Assembly: GCA_014879345.1 (NCBI GenBank)
Contig: JACSSI010000141.1
Coordinates: forward strand, 1-9,553
Length of the DNA stretch: 9,553 nucleotides
DNA from: Anaerolineae bacterium
GTDB taxonomy: Bacteria; Chloroflexota; Anaerolineae; Promineifilales; Promineifilaceae
Reading direction: 5' to 3'
Below the pieces are notes generated by a model. That model searched no databases. It had not been told where the DNA came from and was given only the letters and a program-made list of their open reading frames with translations. Made by a program: the position numbers and the translations under genes. Shown in pieces: positions 6,720 to 9,553 of this stretch (position 1 is the first letter of the stretch; every line of letters begins with the position of its first letter).

Positions 6720-7502
6720 TCATCCCCAACTCTTTTTCACGATTTCCATGAGAGGTTCATAAAGAAGCCCGTTGGTGGCGATGGCATTGCCGCCGTAAAT
6801 GGTGGGAATGCCTTTCCAGTCGGTGAAGGTGCCGCCGGCCTCTTCCATGATGATCTGGAAGGGGGCGCTGTCCCATAAATACATGGCGGGGTCAAGCATA
6901 ATTTCAGCGCGGCCAGTCGCTACCAGGAAGTAGCCGTAAGCATCGCCCCAGGTGCGTTGGATGTAGGTGGCTTTGATGAGTTGATTCCACGTTTCCTGTT
7001 TGTCGCCGAAGTAGTTGAGGCCGCTGGTGAGCAGCAGTGCCTCTTTGAGTTGGTTGACTGAGGAGGTGTGGGCGGAACGGCCGTTCCAGTAACAGCCACC
7101 CCCCTTTGTCGCATAAAGCATATCAGCCAATGCCGGGAAATTGGCAATACCCAGCACGGGTTCTTTGCCTTTAACCAGTCCCAATAAATTGGCATAAAAT
7201 GGCACACCGGCCACAAACGATTTCGTGCCGTCAATCGGATCGATAATCCAGGTATAGCCGTCTTCCGATTGGGGCGATTTATTCCCAAATTCTTCGCCGA
7301 TAATGCCATGATCCGGCCAATATTTTGTGATCAGGCTGCGCATTTTTTCTTCTGCTTGCTTGTCAGCAATGGTGACGGGCGTATTGTCAGCCTTGCGCTC
7401 CTGGTCTACTTGCGTTTGAAAATGCCCCAATGTCAGCCGTCCTATTTGATGCACGGCGTCCAGGGCAAAGTCGAGGAGGGTGGAGAGGGTTGGTTCGGTC
7501 AT
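6720..7502 (-). CDS. hisN: Inositol monophosphatase family phosphatase, HisN type (probable histidinol-phosphatase)
   Basis: 260 residues, typical of the family of Mg2+-dependent sugar and alcohol phosphatases. Metal-binding motifs are complete: GEEFG with Glu70, WIIDPIDGTKSFV with Asp88, Ile90 and Asp91, and LWDSAP with Asp211. The segment from WGDAYGYFLVATGRAEIMLDP (about 185-205) through EEAGGTFTDWKG (about 220-231) is the signature I associate with HisN, which removes phosphate from L-histidinol phosphate in the penultimate steps of histidine synthesis. No other his genes are nearby, so inositol-1-phosphatase or another monoester substrate remains possible. No clear Shine-Dalgarno precedes the ATG, but the N-terminus aligns with family expectations. 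It follows the S2P-like gene by 88 bp of heptamer repeat. Confidence 0.85.
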   Translation of the reverse strand: MTEPTLSTLLDFALDAVHQIGRLTLGHFQTQVDQERKADNTPVTIADKQAEEKMRSLITKYWPDHGIIGEEFGNKSPQSEDGYTWIIDPIDGTKSFVAGVPFYANLLGLVKGKEPVLGIANFPALADMLYATKGGGCYWNGRSAHTSSVNQLKEALLLTSGLNYFGDKQETWNQLIKATYIQRTWGDAYGYFLVATGRAEIMLDPAMYLWDSAPFQIIMEEAGGTFTDWKGIPTIYGGNAIATNGLLYEPLMEIVKKSWG

Positions 7503-7506
7503 TTTG

Positions 7507-7583
7507 AGATGAAAGATTGATGAAAAAAGATTAAAGATCGGCCTTGGTATGCAATCTTCAATCTTTAATCATTTATCTTTCTT
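7507..7583. repeat. Heptamer-periodic tract (AGATNNA then CTTNAAT) with inverted halves
   Basis: Eleven units in exact 7-base register, including AGATGAA, AGATTGA, AGATTAA and AGATCGG on the left and CTTCAAT, CTTTAAT and CTTTCTT on the right. GATTAAAGAT (7529-7538) pairs perfectly with ATCTTTAATC (7561-7570). The tract fills almost the entire spacer between the phosphatase and the S2P-like gene and may end transcripts or shape the phosphatase leader. Confidence 0.65.
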
Positions 7584-7590
7584 TAACTCC

Positions 7591-8154
7591 TTATTCAGAG
7601 ATTGTCACCCATCTTTCGGGTGGTGTATTGCGGTTCCAGTAATGCAAAATGGTGCTGCCGTCGGTGAAGCCGAGTGGTAAAAATGCACCAAGTGTAAAGA
7701 CAAACAAGTTTTCAAAGAATGCAAGTGTGGCAGCCATGAGGGGGATGCCGCCGATGGGCTGCATGGCAAGAGTGATAACGGCCGTTATCACAGCCAAAAT
7801 ACCACTGGCGATAGGGCCGCCCAGAGCACGTTTGATGTGGGTTGGCCCGGGCAAAGTTGGCTCATCAGGCGGATAGAGAGAGGCCGCGATGGGGCCATTG
7901 GCACAAATGCCGCTCATGGGATAGCCAGTTTGTCTGGCAGCCTGGGCATGGCCGAAATGATGCCATAATTCGCTGAGCCAATGGATTTTAGTGGCGATCA
8001 GTCCCCCTAAAATGGCTTGTCTGGGACTGAGCTTGAACACGTTGCGTCCAATCAACGTAAACACAAGCCAGAGTACAATGGTGGCGATAAGTGCTGTGGG
8101 TTTGGCTAAGAGTTTGAGTCCGGCAAAAGAGCCTAGTTTCCACGTCTTGTTCAT
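7591..8154 (-). CDS. Site-2 protease-like (M50-like) membrane protein lacking the catalytic Glu
   Basis: 187 residues, mostly hydrophobic. M50 enzymes are membrane zinc proteases with HExxH, an R..ALxGP helix start and a distal DG aspartate. Here the first motif reads HHFGHAQAA (His65, His66, Phe67, Gly68, His69), so the glutamate is replaced by histidine (codon CAT). HIKRALGGPIASGILAVI (about 107-124) and LGAFLPLGFTDG with Asp165 keep the rest of the pattern. Probable membrane segments: about 20-37, 48-60, 112-131 and 136-160. All three metal ligands could survive without the catalytic base, suggesting a pseudoprotease, or a relative of M50 with a different role. The ATG at 8154 is chosen over 8160 because AGGAGG touches the latter but stands 6 bases before the former. 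Confidence 0.72.
   Translation of the reverse strand: MNKTWKLGSFAGLKLLAKPTALIATIVLWLVFTLIGRNVFKLSPRQAILGGLIATKIHWLSELWHHFGHAQAARQTGYPMSGICANGPIAASLYPPDEPTLPGPTHIKRALGGPIASGILAVITAVITLAMQPIGGIPLMAATLAFFENLFVFTLGAFLPLGFTDGSTILHYWNRNTPPERWVTISE
7772..7791. repeat. Perfect 20-bp palindrome inside the S2P-like gene
   Basis: GTGATAACGG followed by its exact reverse complement, built around the ACGGCCGT core. It codes for an ITAVIT run within a predicted membrane helix. It is the longest perfect palindrome among the ACGGCCGT sites of the window. Confidence 0.8.
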
Positions 8155-8160
8155 TGGCAT

Positions 8161-8166
8161 CCTCCT
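8161..8166 (-). promoter_or_regulatory. Strong Shine-Dalgarno deciding the S2P-like gene start
   Basis: AGGAGG on the minus strand directly adjoins an ATG at 8160 with zero spacing, which is unusable, and stands 6 bases from the in-frame ATG at 8154, which is good spacing. The second ATG is therefore the likely start. Confidence 0.75.
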
Positions 8167-8172
8167 GTTTGT

Positions 8173-8228
8173 CAGTAAATGGTGAACAGTTTTCAGTGTT
8201 CAGTAAGCAGTTTTCAGTAAACAGCAGC
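8173..8228. repeat. Heptamer tandem repeat CAGTNNN
   Basis: Eight units in perfect register: CAGTAAA, TGGTGAA, CAGTTTT, CAGTGTT, CAGTAAG, CAGTTTT, CAGTAAA, CAGCAGC. Six of the eight begin CAGT. The tract lies between the Shine-Dalgarno of the S2P-like gene and its candidate promoter, so it would be part of the mRNA leader. It is the clearest tandem example of the heptamer repeats in this window. Confidence 0.75.
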
Positions 8229-8247
8229 TTGTTTATGGCTTGGCAGG

Positions 8248-8275
8248 ATTGTACTTGGTCTTGGGCGGTGGGCAA
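8248..8275 (-). promoter_or_regulatory. Candidate promoter for the S2P-like gene
   Basis: TTGCCC (8270-8275, 4 of 6), a 16-base spacer and TACAAT (8248-8253, 5 of 6) on the minus strand. Transcription would start near 8241, giving a leader of about 87 bases that carries the CAGTNNN tract. Confidence 0.38.
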
Positions 8276-8282
8276 GTAGCTT

Positions 8283-8311
8283 CCTCTCCCTTTGCGGGAG
8301 GATGGAGGTGG
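8283..8311. repeat. C-rich spacer element with a CTCCC/GGGAG hairpin
   Basis: CTCCC (8286-8290) and GGGAG (8296-8300) pair around a 5-base loop and are followed by a G-rich run. It lies just past the holB stop on the minus strand but lacks a T-run, so it is a poor intrinsic terminator. The CTCCCGCAAAGGGAG form is, from memory, a common spacer element in many bacterial genomes. Confidence 0.35.
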
Positions 8312-8323
8312 GGGATTCAAGCG

Positions 8324-9349
8324 TTATTGCGGCAAGGGATATGTCAGCAGAAGATTTTCCAACGCCAGGCGCGTGTTGGCATTGCGCTGGAGCTGCCACA
8401 GGGCCAGATTGGTTTGTTTGAGGCTGGCAAGCGCTTGCTCAACAGTCCAGGAGTGGGCGTAGGTTTGCAGCTTTTCGCGTTGGTCGATGTTTGAAATCAC
8501 ATCGGATAAGGTGATTTGTTTGCCTTGTGTATTTTGTGCCAGGATGTTGAGGTCGCGCCACCAACTGAGCCAGGTTTCCAAGACATAGGGCAGGTCTTCG
8601 GCTTTGCGGCTGAGTTTGTCGGCGATGTCAAAGCGTTTGACGCGGTTGTGGGCGATGGCTTCATACAGCGCTTCCAGATGGGTGTCGCGCTCAGTGAGGA
8701 TGGTGTTGTCTTTTGAAGCGTTGACGGCCCAGCCTAAACGGCCGTCTGCCAGATGAGCCAGCAGTTCTGATTGGGCGCCGTCGATGTGCCAGCGGGATTG
8801 CAGGGAAGATTCGATGAGGTTTGTGGATAACGGCCGTAGCCCAATATTGCGGCAGCGCGAGTTAATCGTTGCCATGATCGTATCCGGGTCTTTGGCCGTG
8901 AGCAGCAGGATGACGTTGTTGGGCGGTTCTTCCAGCGTTTTAAGAAAAGCGTTGGCCGCGCCTTCAGTCGCTGTGTCGAAGCGTTTGAGGATGGCGACTT
9001 TATAGCGCCCTTCATAAGCAGAAAGGTTCAAGTCTTGTTGCAAAGCGCGGATTTGGTCGATTTTCAGGCTCATTTTACCGCGTCCGCTGACTTCGGGGGT
9101 GACAATTTTGACATCGAGATGTTTGTCCTGGCCGATGAGTTTGCAACTGCGGCAAGTGCCGCACGGCCGTTCTGCCACAATTTCATGCTGACAGTTCAAC
9201 GCCTGGGCAAAGGTACGCGCCAGCGTCGTTTTGCCAATCTGGTCGGGGCCGGTAATTAGATAGGCATGACCGACACGCTCATGTGTAATCGCTCCCGAAA
9301 GTAGTTCTACCGCCCATTCATGCCCGATGACTTGATTCCATAAACTCAT
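8324..9349 (-). CDS. holB: DNA polymerase III subunit delta prime (HolB)
   Basis: 341 residues. Delta prime is part of the clamp loader that opens the beta clamp at primer ends during replication. The N-terminal AAA+ domain shows a Walker A GPDQIGKTT at 34-42, a four-cysteine zinc knuckle at Cys53, Cys63, Cys66 and Cys69 (PCGTCRSCK), the NAFLKTLEEPP motif at 133-143 and the SRC motif at 164-166, which supplies the arginine finger. The Walker B place reads AILKRFDTAT, without the usual acidic pair, so it may bind ATP but should not hydrolyse it well. The C-terminal helices (about 215-341) are of the usual clamp-loader collar length. There is no Shine-Dalgarno before the ATG; a promoter six bases upstream suggests a leaderless mRNA. 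The tau/gamma subunit DnaX was considered, but the degenerate Walker B and short length favour HolB. Confidence 0.92.
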   Translation of the reverse strand: MSLWNQVIGHEWAVELLSGAITHERVGHAYLITGPDQIGKTTLARTFAQALNCQHEIVAERPCGTCRSCKLIGQDKHLDVKIVTPEVSGRGKMSLKIDQIRALQQDLNLSAYEGRYKVAILKRFDTATEGAANAFLKTLEEPPNNVILLLTAKDPDTIMATINSRCRNIGLRPLSTNLIESSLQSRWHIDGAQSELLAHLADGRLGWAVNASKDNTILTERDTHLEALYEAIAHNRVKRFDIADKLSRKAEDLPYVLETWLSWWRDLNILAQNTQGKQITLSDVISNIDQREKLQTYAHSWTVEQALASLKQTNLALWQLQRNANTRLALENLLLTYPLPQ

Positions 9350-9355
9350 GGCTGA

Positions 9356-9384
9356 ATTGTAGAAGTGCTAGAGGGAACGGTCAA
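9356..9384 (-). promoter_or_regulatory. Promoter for a leaderless holB transcript
   Basis: On the minus strand TTGACC (9379-9384, 5 of 6), a spacer of exactly 17 bases and TACAAT (9356-9361, 5 of 6). Only TCAGCC separates the -10 box from the holB ATG, so the A of the start codon falls at the usual +1 distance. This matches the lack of any ribosome binding site. Confidence 0.58.
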
Positions 9385-9443
9385 ATATGTTATTCGTTTA
9401 GTACCTTATCAGTGAACTGCTTGCACAGAAAACAAGAATTTTT

Positions 9444-9530
9444 GCATCGAATTAACACGAACTTGTGCTGAGCAAGGCCGAAGTATTGGCGCGAATTCCT
9501 TTTTCGCGTTAATTTGCGCCAATTCGATGC
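9444..9530. repeat. Nested inverted repeat upstream of holB
   Basis: Outer arms GCATCGAATT (9444-9453) and AATTCGATGC (9521-9530) are perfect complements. AATTAACACGAA (9450-9461) pairs with TTCGCGTTAATT (9503-9514) with one mismatch. TTGGCGCGAATT (9486-9497) pairs with AATTTGCGCCAA (9511-9522) with one mismatch, so competing structures are possible. The middle, 9463-9486, resembles a CTTCG...GCTCAG...CAAG repeat that I recall as widespread in bacterial spacers. No open reading frame crosses it convincingly. Confidence 0.55.
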
Positions 9531-9553
9531 CATAATTTTTTGTTTCTGGTTTA

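Larger units (their letters stand above)
636..9170. repeat. Dispersed palindrome family ACGGCCGT (16 copies)
   Basis: Copies start at 636, 1226, 1802, 2336, 3645, 3680, 3947, 4172, 4643, 5447, 6346, 7077, 7778, 8738, 8830 and 9163. Ten extend to AACGGCCGTT. Near misses are at 4190 (TCGGCCGTT) and 2457 (ACGGCCGC). A random 8-mer is expected about 0.15 times in this length. Copies fall in five of the six genes (sppA has none) and in one spacer. In genes they are read in all three frames, as Thr-Ala-Val, Asn-Gly-Arg, or Arg-Pro, so the constraint acts on the DNA rather than the protein. Confidence 0.85.

Noticed and set aside
8155..8160. Two extra N-terminal residues on the S2P-like protein from the ATG at 8160
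   Set aside because: AGGAGG abuts that ATG with zero spacing; the next ATG has the proper 6-base distance.
8173..8228. CRISPR-like array
   Set aside because: Units are only 7 bases in unbroken tandem with no spacers.
9444..9530. Insertion sequence end or tRNA-like element
   Set aside because: There is no transposase fragment, target duplication or cloverleaf; the structure is better described as nested spacer repeats.

Overview
The window is a stretch of about 9.5 kb of ordinary bacterial chromosome with GC near 50%, and six protein-coding genes all read on the minus strand. The mix suggests a Chloroflexota bacterium of the Anaerolineae/Ardenticatenia type: a lipoprotein carrying an NBR1-like four-tryptophan domain between two SdrD-like modules, a large anchored protein with a PPC domain, and tandem-repeat-rich spacers. 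This assignment is inference from protein style and recalled relatives; no taxonomic marker is present.

In the direction of transcription (right to left) the genes are: holB (DNA polymerase III delta prime) at 8324-9349; a small membrane protein that looks like a site-2 protease without its catalytic glutamate at 7591-8154; a HisN-type inositol monophosphatase family phosphatase at 6720-7502; an M42 family metallopeptidase at 5560-6606; a modular lipoprotein at 3742-5493; and a two-gene operon of sppA (2617-3492) followed 17 bp later by an 863-residue anchored extracytoplasmic protein (8-2599). There is no single pathway. The clearest functional pair is sppA with its downstream partner, both membrane-associated. 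No mobile element, tRNA, rRNA or CRISPR array was seen.

The unusual content is in the DNA rather than the gene list. First, the palindrome ACGGCCGT occurs 16 times (about 0.15 expected for a random 8-mer in this length), ten of them as the full AACGGCCGTT. It lies in genes in all three reading frames and in spacers, much like the HIP1 palindrome of cyanobacteria. Second, five spacers contain tracts with an exact 7-base period, each with a different heptamer, several switching to the reverse complement halfway and so able to form hairpins. These resemble the short tandemly repeated repetitive (STRR) heptamers of filamentous cyanobacteria. Third, holB has a good promoter placed so close to its ATG that its mRNA should be leaderless, which fits its missing Shine-Dalgarno sequence.

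No stretch above 300 bases lacks a gene. The longest spacers are 3493-3741 (promoter, interrupted inverted repeat, paired palindromes, heptamer tract) and the right end 9350-9553 (holB promoter and a nested inverted repeat).
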